Positions 8,321 to 17,130 of a stretch of DNA of 64,000 bases are shown in pieces; within the stretch, counting starts at the first letter, position 1; every line of letters starts with the position of its first letter. The notes under the pieces were generated by a model. The model had not been told where the DNA came from. It searched no databases and was given only the letters and a program-made list of their open reading frames with translations. The position numbers and the translations under genes are program-made. Source of the stretch: JACADW01 sp963747985 (lineage in GTDB: Bacteria > Acidobacteriota > UBA6911); assembly GCA_963747985.1 (NCBI GenBank), contig CAVVHG010000001.1:124001-188000 (forward strand), read 5' to 3'.

Positions 8321-8768
8321 GGGGCCTCATCAGGCAGAGACAGCGCGAGGGATCACAGCCTGCGCATCCATAGGAAGCCCGTGGCGGGAGGTCGGGCGGC
8401 AGCGAAGTCGCGTTGTGGAACCCCGCTTTTCTGAAGAAGTCCGGGACCAGCGTGTATAGATAGACAGGATGATGAGCCTCCCGAACGACCCGGTCGACCA
8501 ACTCGTGCCCGATTCCCCGGCCCTGCAGTTCCTCGCGGACACCCACGCAACTGAGCAATGAGCAGGTCTCGAGTTCTTTAAGCTCGGCCATCCCGACGAT
8601 CACGCCGTCCAACTCCGCCACCCAGAAACAGGACAGGTCCATATTTGCGTAGTCGAGTTCCAGCGCACGGGTCAGCTCAAGTATGGTCGCGTGATCCGCG
8701 GCACAAGCTCTCCGGACGTGGAGCTTGGTTTCAGCGTTGGATTGCTTTGGGGGAAGCAGGCCGCTCAT
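8307..8768 (-). CDS. GNAT-family N-acetyltransferase (ArgA/N-acetylglutamate-synthase-like)
   Basis: 153 residues. A single GNAT domain covers most of the protein; the acetyl-CoA pyrophosphate loop is VREELQGRGIGHELVDRVVREA (about residues 77-98) and is followed by VYLYTLVPDFFRKAGF, typical of short ArgA-like acetyltransferases. The C-terminus is cysteine-rich (CAGCDPSRCLCL), a tail seen in some stand-alone ArgA-like proteins that may bind metal. No Shine-Dalgarno sequence is visible before the ATG. Substrate (glutamate or another amine) cannot be told. It is the first gene of a two-gene unit with the DUF2156 protein. Confidence 0.8.
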   Translation of the reverse strand: MSGLLPPKQSNAETKLHVRRACAADHATILELTRALELDYANMDLSCFWVAELDGVIVGMAELKELETCSLLSCVGVREELQGRGIGHELVDRVVREAHHPVYLYTLVPDFFRKAGFHNATSLPPDLPPRASYGCAGCDPSRCLCLMRPRENT

Positions 8769-8852
8769 CAGGAGGAAGAGTTTAACATGTCTGCCGCCAA
8801 ACTTTAAACGGCCTCAACATTCCTCCTCGATCGCGCGCGGTATACAACGAGT

Positions 8853-10325
8853 TCAGTCAGCTTGCCACTTCACCCCGTGGTCACGGCAGATTCGCTGCGA
8901 AACAGCTCTCGCAGTCATCAGGCCCGAGGGCAGTCCTCCGCCTGGACTCAGCCATTGGCCAACCATGTAGAAGTTCTTCAGTCCAGGCAGAACGGGAGGC
9001 AGCTGCCGGAAGCCCGTGGCAGGAGTCAGAAGCCAGCCCTCCATGCTGCCTTTCCAGTTGCCGGTGTAGCGAACGACGGTGGCCGGAGTGGCGACGTCCA
9101 CCACCTCAATTTTGCCTTTGGCTGCCGGAAAGCGTGTCTCGCAGACCTCGACGACGGTGCGCGCGATCCCCTCCTTCTCCCTCTCGTACGCCGCCTTGTC
9201 GCGTGCTCGCAAAGAAACCCAGTACTCGTGGTTGTAGGTGGGGATGAAGCATACAACAGCAGTTTTCCCGGGTGGGGCGAAGGTCGGATCGAAATGGAAG
9301 AGTCGGAAGGAGAGAAAATCCTCCCGGGTCTCCGGGTCGACCACGATCTCCTTATCCAGATGCAGACCGAGGAATCCCGGCTCGCCCTTCAAATCGGCGC
9401 CGATACCCAACGACACCTGCACGTAGGAAGGGAACAACCTGTAGTTGCTGTATGCGTGCCGGATTTTGTCGCTCAAAAACCTGCCTTCGAGAAGCTCGTA
9501 GATGGTCGCATGGCCGTCCGCCGCGGAGACGACGATGTCGGCCGTCATCTCTTTGCCTCCCTCGAGTACGACACCGGTGGCCTTGCCATCCGTAACGATG
9601 ATCTTCGCCACCCTGGTTCCGAAGCGGATCATTCCGCCGCGCTTCCGGTAGCTGTCTTCCACAGCGCCGATCAACCTGAGCGAGCCGCCGATCGGGTACC
9701 CCGCGTTCCTTCTTGTCATCCATGCGAGTGAGAAGGCGATGGCCAGGAAGGAGAGATCGCTCAGCGCTGATGCGAAGAAGCTCTTCAACAGCGGATTGCT
9801 GAACCGTTCCGCGTATTGACCCATCGTGTACTTTCGGTACTTGCCCATGTGCATGAAGTACGGAAGCGCCCTGACGAGCGATAGGATGCGGGACAGGAGC
9901 GAATCCCCTCCTGGAAACCTGAAGCCGGACAGCTTTCTCACCAGTCCGGCAAATTCGCGGATGGCTGGGGCGTCTTCGGGCGCGCGGGCCAGGAGTTCAC
10001 TCTCCATCCGTTCAACATCGCGATAGACGGCCAGGCTTTGCCCGCCCTTCTCAATAACCTGGTAGATCTCGCCGTCATAGAAATCCAGCCGGCCGACATC
10101 GAAGACCTCCTTCCAAAGGGCATTCATCTCCTCACCTTCTTTGGAGCCTACCAGCCAGTGAACGCAGTTCTCGAAGGTGTAGCCTTCCCTCTTCCACGCC
10201 GTCGCCAGGCCGCCGGCGATGGAGTTCATCTCCAGGATTTCCGTCTCGAAACCGTTCTTTTGCAGGTAGACGCCGGCGCAAAGTCCGGCTATGCCGCCGC
10301 CGATTATCAGGACCTTTTGTTTCAT
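8853..10325 (-). CDS. FAD-dependent phytoene desaturase/CrtISO-like oxidoreductase
   Basis: 490 residues. The N-terminal Rossmann motif VLIIGGGIAGLCAGVYLQKNG binds FAD, followed by EMNSIAGGLATAWKREGYTF, as in CrtI/CrtISO-type flavoproteins. TADIVVSAADGHATIYELL in the middle and MVGQWLSPGGGLPSGLMTAR near the C-terminus complete the FAD-binding set. The family includes carotenoid desaturases and isomerases but also many flavin oxidoreductases acting on other lipids or quinones. No crtB/crtY-type genes lie next to it, so a carotenoid role is not shown; the squalene-synthase-like gene at 35953 is far away. GGAG six bases before the ATG supports the start. It appears to be transcribed alone. Confidence 0.85.
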   Translation of the reverse strand: MKQKVLIIGGGIAGLCAGVYLQKNGFETEILEMNSIAGGLATAWKREGYTFENCVHWLVGSKEGEEMNALWKEVFDVGRLDFYDGEIYQVIEKGGQSLAVYRDVERMESELLARAPEDAPAIREFAGLVRKLSGFRFPGGDSLLSRILSLVRALPYFMHMGKYRKYTMGQYAERFSNPLLKSFFASALSDLSFLAIAFSLAWMTRRNAGYPIGGSLRLIGAVEDSYRKRGGMIRFGTRVAKIIVTDGKATGVVLEGGKEMTADIVVSAADGHATIYELLEGRFLSDKIRHAYSNYRLFPSYVQVSLGIGADLKGEPGFLGLHLDKEIVVDPETREDFLSFRLFHFDPTFAPPGKTAVVCFIPTYNHEYWVSLRARDKAAYEREKEGIARTVVEVCETRFPAAKGKIEVVDVATPATVVRYTGNWKGSMEGWLLTPATGFRQLPPVLPGLKNFYMVGQWLSPGGGLPSGLMTARAVSQRICRDHGVKWQAD

Positions 10326-10406
10326 TGGGGTCTCCAGTCCGCAACAGGAGCCTGAGTGCGGATTCTATATGTTGCCACGGAAAGCGTTCCCTGGCTTTTC
10401 TCTTTT

Positions 10407-10435
10407 TTGGTTCGGACAGCCGGGTCGGTTAAAAT
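10407..10435 (+). promoter_or_regulatory. candidate sigma-70-type promoter of the aldo/keto reductase
   Basis: TTGGTT (10407-10412) and TAAAAT (10430-10435) are separated by 17 bases, in the divergent gap between the FAD oxidoreductase and the reductase. The leader to the ATG at 10518 would be about 75 bases. Inference from sequence only. Confidence 0.35.
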
Positions 10436-10517
10436 GTCCGGGATGCACACGGAAGGCATCAGGCACTTCAGCCTGAGCGGCCGGTTGACCGGGATCGAAC
10501 CCGGAAGGGGGACCTTT

Positions 10518-11429
10518 ATGAAAGAGTCCGGAATGAACCGTCGCCAGTTCTTCCACAGGACTGGGATCTTTGTTGCCGGTGCGATGATCACGCCCTGGCA
10601 GGACCTGGTATCTTCCGTAGCCAAGGGATACACGCCGGACCTCGCCACTCTGGGTAAGTCGGGAGTCAAGCTCACCCGGCTCGGATTCGGTACGGGCACC
10701 AACTCCGGGCAGGTCCAACGGGACCTCGGAATGGAAGGGTTCAGCAGGCTATACCGCTATGCCTACGAGCGCGGCATCACTTATATCGACACAGCCGACG
10801 GATACGGGACGCATAAGTTCGTCAAGCAAGCTATCCAGGGGATCCCCCGCGAGAAGCTGTTCATCCTGAGCAAAATGTGGTGGAGCCCGGAAAACGTGAA
10901 GAACCCGATGGCTGCGCTGGACCGCTATCGGAGCGAACTGGGCGTGGAGTACCTGGACTGCCTCCTCATTCACTGCACCATGAAGCCGACCTGGCCCGAG
11001 GACCTGAAGCCGATGATGGACGCCTTCACCCAGGCCCAGGAGCGGAAGATCATCCGTCTGAAAGGGATGTCTTGTCACGGCCTGCCCGCATTGCGCCAGG
11101 CGGCCAAGGTGCCTTGGGCGGACGTGCAATTGGCCCGGGTCAATCCGCAGGGGCACGTCGTGGATGCCGAATCCCCGGATGAGTCAGAGGGGGACATGGA
11201 CCTCGTCAGCCAGGAACTGAAGACGATGAAAGCGATGGGACGAGGCATCCTCGGCATGAAGCTCATAGGCAACGGCGATTTCAAGGACCGGACAGATCGG
11301 GTTCGTGCCATGCAGTACGCCATGCAGTGCGGGTTCGTCGATGCGGTGACCATCGGCTTCGCCGGCACCGCCGAGATCGACGAGGCCCTCGAGAACATGG
11401 GAGCGGCGCTGGCATCCAGGGCTGCCTGA
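10518..11429 (+). CDS. Tat-exported aldo/keto reductase
   Basis: 303 residues from ATG 10518, preceded by AAGGGGG; the frame stays open 54 codons further upstream but that part crosses the candidate promoter and does not look like protein. The leader (MNRRQFFHRTGIFVAGAMI) is a twin-arginine signal. The rest is an aldo/keto reductase barrel: TRLGFGTGTNSGQ, RGITYIDTADGYGTH (with the Asp and Tyr of the catalytic set), KLFILSKMW (Lys), YLDCLLIHCTM (His). The reductase family normally uses cytosolic NADPH, so export with bound cofactor or an oxidoreductase role in the periplasm is inferred; acidobacterial genomes contain many such exported versions. A TIM-barrel protein with a similar leader follows 118 bases downstream. 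Confidence 0.85.
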   Translation: MKESGMNRRQFFHRTGIFVAGAMITPWQDLVSSVAKGYTPDLATLGKSGVKLTRLGFGTGTNSGQVQRDLGMEGFSRLYRYAYERGITYIDTADGYGTHKFVKQAIQGIPREKLFILSKMWWSPENVKNPMAALDRYRSELGVEYLDCLLIHCTMKPTWPEDLKPMMDAFTQAQERKIIRLKGMSCHGLPALRQAAKVPWADVQLARVNPQGHVVDAESPDESEGDMDLVSQELKTMKAMGRGILGMKLIGNGDFKDRTDRVRAMQYAMQCGFVDAVTIGFAGTAEIDEALENMGAALASRAA

Positions 11430-11547
11430 ACGGGGCCTGACGACGCCAATTAAATCATTTCAGGCAGGTTAGGTGCTCCTGATCTGCCGAAAACGGGCCT
11501 TAGCGTAATTTCGGGTTGGGATTTTCTGCTTCTGACAAGAGGTGATT

Positions 11548-12471
11548 ATGACAATGACATCGAGACGAGAGTTCCTGCAAAACACGGTAGTCGGTTCCGC
11601 TGCGGCCGGTTTCCTGGCCTCGAATGCGGCAAACTTGGCAGCCTACCCCCTGGGGATGCCGATCGGCAGCCAGGTTTATCCTCTGCGTCCGCTGCTCAAG
11701 GACCTGGCGACGTTCGCCAAAATGATGGCCGATGTCGGCATCACAAGGCTGGAGCTGTGTTCGCCCATAGGCTACGGGGAGGACTTTGCTGCCTTCGCCG
11801 ATGGGAAAGAAGTGAAGAAGATCCTGGCCGATCACGGCATAAAGGCAGAAAGTGGGCACTTCAGCATGGAGGAGCTCCGCGAGAGCCAGGGCAAGAGCAT
11901 TGCTTGGGCGCAGGAAGTTGGCATCACCCAGATGATAACGGCAACCCTTGGCGAAGGAAACGGCGGCAATAATCCCACCATGGAGCAGGTCAGGAAGGCG
12001 GCGGACGAATACAACAGGATCGCCGCCGTGGCGGCCAAAGCCGGTATGCAGCAGGGTTTGCACAACGAGGGCTTTGAAAATTCGATCGTTGAGGGTAAGC
12101 GGACCTATGACCTGTTGTTTGACCTCCTCGATCCCCGGCTGGTGAAGTTCCAGTTCCAGATGTCCAGCATCACCGCGGGGCTTGTCGGTGCGGACTACTT
12201 TCTGAAATACCCGGGCCGCTTCATTTCCATGCATGTTCAGGACGTGGACATGAACGCGCCGATCACGCCTCCCCCTCAGAAAGAGGGAGTTCCGCCAGGC
12301 CGCGGCCCCCGCGGAGGACGGCGTCCCCAGGTCGCAGTCGGTAAGGGGACCATTGATTGGGTCAAGACTTTCACTGCAGCGAAGACCGGCGGGATCAAGA
12401 ACTACTTCGTCGAGCAGAATTGGGAGTTGACCCAGCAGAGCGTCGCATACCTCAAAATCCTCCAGGTTTGA
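11548..12471 (+). CDS. Tat-exported sugar isomerase/epimerase-like TIM-barrel protein
   Basis: 307 residues from ATG 11548 (GAGGTG directly upstream; ATG 11554 is an alternative). The leader MTSRREFLQNTVVGSAAAGF is a twin-arginine signal. The mature part is a xylose-isomerase-like AP_endonuc_2 barrel: QVYPLRPLLKDLATFAKMMADVG at the first strand, RLELCSPIGYGEDFAAF, LHNEGFE in the middle and FISMHVQDVDM near the C-terminus. An insert (PPPQKEGVPPGRGPRGGRRP) precedes the last strand, low-complexity and proline/glycine-rich. Exported forms of this family are common in Acidobacteriota and Planctomycetes, and their substrates are mostly unknown. The 3' end abuts an inverted-repeat element (12474 onward). 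Confidence 0.8.
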   Translation: MTMTSRREFLQNTVVGSAAAGFLASNAANLAAYPLGMPIGSQVYPLRPLLKDLATFAKMMADVGITRLELCSPIGYGEDFAAFADGKEVKKILADHGIKAESGHFSMEELRESQGKSIAWAQEVGITQMITATLGEGNGGNNPTMEQVRKAADEYNRIAAVAAKAGMQQGLHNEGFENSIVEGKRTYDLLFDLLDPRLVKFQFQMSSITAGLVGADYFLKYPGRFISMHVQDVDMNAPITPPPQKEGVPPGRGPRGGRRPQVAVGKGTIDWVKTFTAAKTGGIKNYFVEQNWELTQQSVAYLKILQV

Positions 12472-12473
12472 TC

Positions 12474-12707
12474 GGGGTCGGACCGAGCTAACTCATTCAT
12501 TCCATGCGGGTATTGCTCTACTTGCCCCTCTAAAACAGGCCTTAGGCTCGTTTTTGCCCGCTGTTTTTGGCTTCTGATAGAACATCGTACCCGCGGAGCG
12601 TCGTTAGGCTCAAAAAATCGGCCTGTTTTTTCTCGGTAAGGGTGTTTCGGAGGGGTGCAAAATGGCGCATCTGATTGTCTCGCAGGTACTTGCATCGGTC
12701 CGACCCC
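12474..12707. repeat. inverted-repeat element (family B, GGGGTCGGACCGA arms)
   Basis: Perfect 13-base inverted arms, GGGGTCGGACCGA at 12474-12486 and TCGGTCCGACCCC at 12695-12707, enclose about 208 bases. Inside, a second nested inverted pair (CCCCTCT-AAAACAGGCC near 12526-12541 and GGCCTGTTTT...GGAGGGG near 12621-12655) can form a longer stem. The same two modules, TCGGTCCGACCCC and AACAGGCCTTAGG (inverted), recur at 58447-58516. The element fills the gap between the TIM-barrel gene and the sigma-factor gene. Confidence 0.7.
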
Positions 12708-12760
12708 ATTGCAACCCCGATTGCATCTTTTTCGGGGGGGTGTCCGTATTCATCATCAGG

Positions 12761-13360
12761 ATGAGCAATACGGACTGTTTGCTGATCAATCCGATGGAAA
12801 CAGAAGACGACGCCCTGATCCGTGCGCTTACGGGCCGTGACTCCAGGCTGCTCGACCTGCTGATCGAGCGATATCAGCATCGCCTGTACCGATACCTGCT
12901 GTGCCTCCTCCGAAACCGTGAGACTGCGGCAGACCTCTTCCAGGAAACATGGCTCCGGGTGATCGAGCGCGGTCACCAATACAACCCCCGGTTCAGGTTC
13001 GAAGCCTGGCTCTTCACTATTGCCCGGAATCTCGTTCTCGACCTGCGGCGCAGGAAGATGATACTGAGCATAGAAGACCTGTCAGATTCCGGGGATGAAC
13101 TGACCATTGCTGAGCTTCCGGCAAGCCATGGGCCTTCACCGCTGGAATCACTGGCAAACCTGGAAGAAGGTGAACGAGTCACGGACGCCCTCGGTCGTCT
13201 GCCTGCTCTCATCCGCGAGGCCCTCCTGCTCCGCTACCAGGAGGACTTGACGCTCGAGGAGATTGCCCGAGTGGTGTCCTCACCTCTGCCGACCGTCAAG
13301 TCAAGGATCTACCGGGGCCTGGGAGCCCTGCGATCTCAACTCGAAAAGGAAGAACTATGA
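12761..13360 (+). CDS. ECF-type RNA polymerase sigma factor
   Basis: 199 residues from ATG 12761; the frame extends upstream to 12662 but that part is encoded by the repeat element, and ATG 12794 is another possible start. Region 2 (about residues 15-90) includes LLIERYQHRLYRYLLCLLRN, the conserved AADLFQETWLRVIERG and FEAWLFTIARNLVLDLRRR. Region 4 (about 130-195) includes LPALIREALLLRYQEDLTLEEIARVV and TVKSRIYRGLGALRSQL. It directs RNA polymerase to a specific regulon, unknown here. The ATG of the anti-sigma gene overlaps the stop codon (ATGA at 13357-13360), typical of a co-translated sigma/anti-sigma pair. Confidence 0.9.
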   Translation: MSNTDCLLINPMETEDDALIRALTGRDSRLLDLLIERYQHRLYRYLLCLLRNRETAADLFQETWLRVIERGHQYNPRFRFEAWLFTIARNLVLDLRRRKMILSIEDLSDSGDELTIAELPASHGPSPLESLANLEEGERVTDALGRLPALIREALLLRYQEDLTLEEIARVVSSPLPTVKSRIYRGLGALRSQLEKEEL

Positions 13361-13836
13361 GTGAAGATCTCCATCGGCGGGCGGAGAGCCTGCTGCTTGA
13401 ATCGACGCTAGGGCCCATCCCCGATTCGGAACTGTGGTGGCTGAACGCCCATCTCGCGAAGTGCACGCGCTGTGCCATGCTTGCGAGAGCCACACAAAAG
13501 ACTGTGCAGGCGCTGCGCTCTATTCCGGTGAGCGCTCCCCCGGACCTCGTCTCCACAACCCAGTTCCGCGTGCATGAGCGCGCCCGCGAACTGCGACGGC
13601 GACAGAAAACGCCCATCCTGGCCTGGCTGGGGGTAGGCCTATCGTTCGGTTGGGTCGGTCTAAGCGGCTTGTTTGTGTGGCGGGGCCTGCACTGGGCGGC
13701 CGTCAAGGCCGGGATCCCCGGTCCCGTCTGGCAGATGGCGTTTGGTCTCTGGTGGTTCATCCCCGCGCTTGTCGTCGCAGCTGTTCTCAGCACGCGGCGA
13801 CCGGGTGATTTGGAAAGCCACGAAGTGCAGCGATAG
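13357..13836 (+). CDS. membrane-anchored zinc-binding anti-sigma factor
   Basis: 159 residues. The N-terminal region carries HLAKCTRC, matching the HxxxCxxC zinc anti-sigma (ZAS) signature, within a short helical domain like those that clamp ECF sigma factors. Two hydrophobic segments follow (about residues 87-109, ILAWLGVGLSFGWVGLSGLF, and about 125-145, MAFGLWWFIPALVVAAVL), so the protein would hold its sigma factor at the inner membrane. It overlaps the sigma gene by four bases. The combination predicts release of the sigma factor on an envelope or redox signal; the signal itself is unknown. Confidence 0.8.
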   Translation: MSEDLHRRAESLLLESTLGPIPDSELWWLNAHLAKCTRCAMLARATQKTVQALRSIPVSAPPDLVSTTQFRVHERARELRRRQKTPILAWLGVGLSFGWVGLSGLFVWRGLHWAAVKAGIPGPVWQMAFGLWWFIPALVVAAVLSTRRPGDLESHEVQR

Positions 13837-13910
13837 AGGCTTTGGTGGAAACGTAGGCGAGGTGGGGCAGTGATCCCGAGCGCCGCTGAAGACAAGAGGA
13901 GGGAATGAAT

Positions 13911-14558
13911 ATGGTCAATACACAACGATCAGTCAAAGAGCCGATTGGAGAACCGTTCAGCGAGAGACTTCGGCTGATCCGCTTTCGGATGGAGAAGGAG
14001 CACTTCCGGTTACGCGACGAGGCGCGACTGATCCCGCGGAAGCTGGTGGTCATCCTGATCCTGCTTTTTGTTATTGCCCAAGTCGTTGGGCAGGTCGTGA
14101 GGACCCTCAACGGTCCGCCGTGGCCGGAAATGAGCGCGGCGATGAACATTCTGTCCGTCGTCGGGGCCGTGACGGGTCTCAGCATTTTCATCGCGTTTAT
14201 CATTCTCCTGGTTGCCTACGTGAATCGCGATGCCAAACGGCGGGAGATGAACTCCACGCTCTGGACGATACTGGTCGTCGCGCTGATGCCGGCCTACTTC
14301 GTGACCGGATTCATCATCTACTTCCTGCTTCGGGACCCGCTTCCGCTCAACTGCCCGCAATGCAATTCGACGGTGAGCGCCCGGTTCAACTTCTGCCCTG
14401 AATGCAAGTTCAATCTCCGGCCCACATGTCCGCAGTGTGCCCACGAGGTCCGGACTACCGACCGATTCTGCAGCTATTGCGCCTCTGAACTGACGGGACA
14501 TTCAACGCAAGAACAGGCGCCGCCTCCCGCGGAGATTGGCTCCGTGGGCAGCATATAG
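13911..14558 (+). CDS. membrane protein with C-terminal double zinc ribbon
   Basis: 215 residues from ATG 13911 (AGGAGGG seven bases upstream). Three membrane segments are visible (about residues 40-62, LVVILILLFVIAQVVGQVV; about 78-103, ILSVVGAVTGLSIFIAFIIL; about 113-137, LWTILVVALMPAYFVTGFII). The C-terminal ~60 residues contain four CxxC knuckles (CPQCNS, CPECKF, CPQCAH, CSYCAS) forming two zinc ribbons of the DZR type. No enzymatic motif is present. It follows the sigma/anti-sigma pair by 74 bases on the same strand and may be part of the regulated unit. Function unknown. Confidence 0.75.
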   Translation: MVNTQRSVKEPIGEPFSERLRLIRFRMEKEHFRLRDEARLIPRKLVVILILLFVIAQVVGQVVRTLNGPPWPEMSAAMNILSVVGAVTGLSIFIAFIILLVAYVNRDAKRREMNSTLWTILVVALMPAYFVTGFIIYFLLRDPLPLNCPQCNSTVSARFNFCPECKFNLRPTCPQCAHEVRTTDRFCSYCASELTGHSTQEQAPPPAEIGSVGSI

Positions 14559-14577
14559 CACCAGTTATCGGGGTTGT

Positions 14578-14818
14578 ATGATGCGAAGCCTTCTGCGTGA
14601 TCTCAGGCTTGGCTTCCACCTTCTCTGGGTCAAGCCGGGATTCGCTGCCTCGACGATCCTGGAAAGAGTCCTCAGAGGCAAAATCTACGGACTGAGCGGA
14701 GCCTCTCCTGTTGGCCGGTGCCGCGATGGTTATGCTTGCGGCCGCCCTGCTGGCGTGTTTCCTGCCCGCGCGCAGAGCGGCTCGAGTGGACCCGGTGACA
14801 GCCCTTCGCTGTCATTAG
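14578..14818 (+). pseudogene. decayed ADOP/MacB-type ABC permease (internal deletion plus frameshift)
   Basis: The first 28 codons from ATG 14578 (MRSLLRDLRLGFHLLWVKPG, then FAASTIL) are the standard N-terminus of acidobacterial duplicated orphan permeases (LRDLR...L.KPGF). Directly after, ERVLRGKIYGLSGASP corresponds to a sequence near the C-terminus of such proteins. After a shift of frame, LLLAGAAMVMLAAALLACFL and PARRAARVDPVTALRCH up to TAG 14816-14818 are the canonical end of the family. About 750 residues of a normal ~800-residue permease are missing. It is a fossil with no expected function. Confidence 0.75.
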
Positions 14819-15195
14819 TGCCGGCTCTGCGGTTCTTTGCGCGCCCTATCTGTTGTTTATACGAATAGTCCTCACCCTTACGAGACTGGCCTGCAAACTG
14901 CAGGCGCGCGCTTGAGCGCAACCGGGTGTACACGGCCAATTCAGGCCAAAATGCCCACCCGTAACCGGAAGTCTGCCCCACGGCATCTAACGAGAAACAG
15001 AAGAGCGTCAACACGGAGCAGGAAATCGGTGCAGCAGCCCTTGTCATGCCGAGTCCTTGTGGAATGAACGCCGGTCAAGGACGACTCTAGCATAGAGAAG
15101 GGCCTGACTGGCGATACCTCCACATGCTTCCTCTTGCATTGCCCGGTCCGGCGCGTATCGTGTCCATAATCTGCTACCATGATCCGGGAGATACT
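14819..15195. other. 377-base region without a gene
   Basis: Nothing convincing is visible. The short open frames here have no family resemblance. It separates the permease remnant from the CehA/McbA-type gene and should hold the promoter of the latter, although I see no strong -35/-10 pair. Confidence 0.4.
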
Positions 15196-17019
15196 ATGGT
15201 TCCGATGCTCATGCTCCTGCTGTTGGCCCAGCAGCTCCCTGCGGTGGCCCGTGTCGAAAGACAGCTGGCATGGCTCGAAGTCCGGGTGATCGATGCGGAA
15301 AGTGGCCAGAGTGTTCCCTGCACGGTGTCGATTCGGACCAGCGCCGGGTCGGTCCTCGAGGACAATCCTGGTTTGCACGGTGGGTTTCGATCCAATGGCG
15401 AATTCACAAAAGCCGTGCCGGCCGGTGCAACCGTTCTGAGGATCGAACGTGGCTGTGACTTCGTCGCGGCTGAGCGCAGGATAAACCTCGAGCCCGGTGA
15501 GCACCGCTCGCTCCAGATCACACTGCAGCGCCGCTCACCGCTCCACCGCGAGGGATGGTACGCCGGAGACAACCACGTGCACATGGTTCACGGGGAACGG
15601 AAGATTTCGGTGGATTTCTCCTATGCTGCTCTGGCCGGGCGTGCGGAAGGCCTCGATTACATGGCTCTCGCGCAGGACTGGAACATTGCGTCGGCGGTGC
15701 CGGAGGAACTTGACAGGGTGTGCAGAGCCGTGAGCACTACGGACTTCACACTCACCTGGAACCTCGAGGCGCCGAAGAACTACTGGCGCGGCGATGCCTC
15801 GGAGTGCCTCGGACATTGCTGGACCCTGGCGATGAGAGGGCGCAGGGCGTCGGGCGCGGATGCGATCCGCGAACTGCTGCAGCTGAGCGCTCATGATTAC
15901 GAAAACACGAAGGAACCTGCGCCGAACTTTGAGAGTCAGGCGTTGGTCCACGAATTGGGCGGTATCGTGTCCTACAGTCACCCGTGCCGATGGTGGTGGG
16001 GTGCCTGGGGCGGTAAAGGAATTTACCCCGAGAACCCTCACAAGTTCGTGTCAAACATGGCTGCCGAGCTCCCCTTTGACACGGTCGCTGGTCCGACTTA
16101 CGACACCATCGACGTCCTGATGCAGACGCGTGAGCAGACCGCCAACGAGTGTGCTCTGAAGCTCTGGTTCATGTTGCTCAATCACGGTTATCGGATCGCT
16201 GCAAGCGGCTCGTCGGACGCGACCTTCGACAATCCGGGTGGTGCTGTCCCGGGCCGGATCAGGTTGTATGCCCGGGTGCCGGGCGAGTTCACCCTGGCCG
16301 GTTGTGCTCAGGCCGTCCGCGAGGGCCGGAGCTTTGTCACCAGCGGGCCGCTGCTGATCCTCGAAATGAACGGCCACGGCAGCGGAGATGTGCTGGAGGT
16401 CAAAGGCCCGACAAAGGCCAGATGCCGCGTCAGGGCCTGGGCCTCCGGCGCGGCCGGCGAGCGCCTGACTACGGTTGAGCTGATCCGCAACGGTCAGACC
16501 GTCAGGAATTTCGACGTCGGCGCGGACACGGCAAGTTTTGCGAAGGAGTTTGAAATCGAGGAGTCCTCAAACGCCTGGTATGTCGCCCGCTGCTACGGGT
16601 CCAGTCCCGGGCAGATCGCGATCACGAACCCGGTCTATTTCGAACCGCCAGGATACCAGCCGCGGGCAGGCGCTCTTGCCCAAATCGAGTTGTCGGTGCA
16701 TGACCGCTCGACGGGAGCGTCCCTGGACGGCATATGCGAGACTGTGAAGATGGTCGGGCTCGAGCCGGTGAAGTTGTCTGAAACCAGGTTCCGCGACGGC
16801 CGGGTTCGCCTGAGTGTGCCTGCTACATCACGGCTGCGCGTGCGTGTCCCCGGTTACGTCGTGATGACACGAAGCATCTTCATGGATTGCACGCCCATAC
16901 TGGAGTCAGTTTTCTCCATCCGGGCCGAACGGCTGACCGAGTGGAACACCTTCGAGCACGTAAAGGGCCTGTTGCAGGACGTGCGGCTGGACTTTCCTTT
17001 GGAAAAAGACCACCGTTGA
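15196..17019 (+). CDS. exported CehA/McbA-family metallohydrolase (PHP-like)
   Basis: 607 residues from ATG 15196 (GGGAG upstream, then a hydrophobic signal VPMLMLLLLAQQLPAVA); the frame is open 24 codons earlier but those residues precede the signal. An N-terminal beta domain (about residues 25-115, WLEVRVIDAESGQSVPCTVS) resembles carboxypeptidase-regulatory modules. The catalytic part starts with GWYAGDNHVHMVHGE, the family's metal-binding GDxHxH, and continues with GLDYMALAQDWN, GGIVSYSHPCRWWW and ASGSSDATFDNPGG, which carry further His/Asp ligands of a PHP-type metal centre. CehA and McbA hydrolyse carbaryl, but most relatives have unknown natural substrates. A further beta domain forms the C-terminus. 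The next gene on the same strand begins 111 bases later. Confidence 0.8.
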   Translation: MVPMLMLLLLAQQLPAVARVERQLAWLEVRVIDAESGQSVPCTVSIRTSAGSVLEDNPGLHGGFRSNGEFTKAVPAGATVLRIERGCDFVAAERRINLEPGEHRSLQITLQRRSPLHREGWYAGDNHVHMVHGERKISVDFSYAALAGRAEGLDYMALAQDWNIASAVPEELDRVCRAVSTTDFTLTWNLEAPKNYWRGDASECLGHCWTLAMRGRRASGADAIRELLQLSAHDYENTKEPAPNFESQALVHELGGIVSYSHPCRWWWGAWGGKGIYPENPHKFVSNMAAELPFDTVAGPTYDTIDVLMQTREQTANECALKLWFMLLNHGYRIAASGSSDATFDNPGGAVPGRIRLYARVPGEFTLAGCAQAVREGRSFVTSGPLLILEMNGHGSGDVLEVKGPTKARCRVRAWASGAAGERLTTVELIRNGQTVRNFDVGADTASFAKEFEIEESSNAWYVARCYGSSPGQIAITNPVYFEPPGYQPRAGALAQIELSVHDRSTGASLDGICETVKMVGLEPVKLSETRFRDGRVRLSVPATSRLRVRVPGYVVMTRSIFMDCTPILESVFSIRAERLTEWNTFEHVKGLLQDVRLDFPLEKDHR

Positions 17020-17130
17020 GGGTCTGTGAACGAGATTCCGGCGGCTGGCTCCGGATTGCCTGTCAGGTTCGCGGGCAGAAGCGCCGCCATCCTGACCGGT
17101 TGCGCCGCAGCGGGAGATTGGAGGTGCAGG

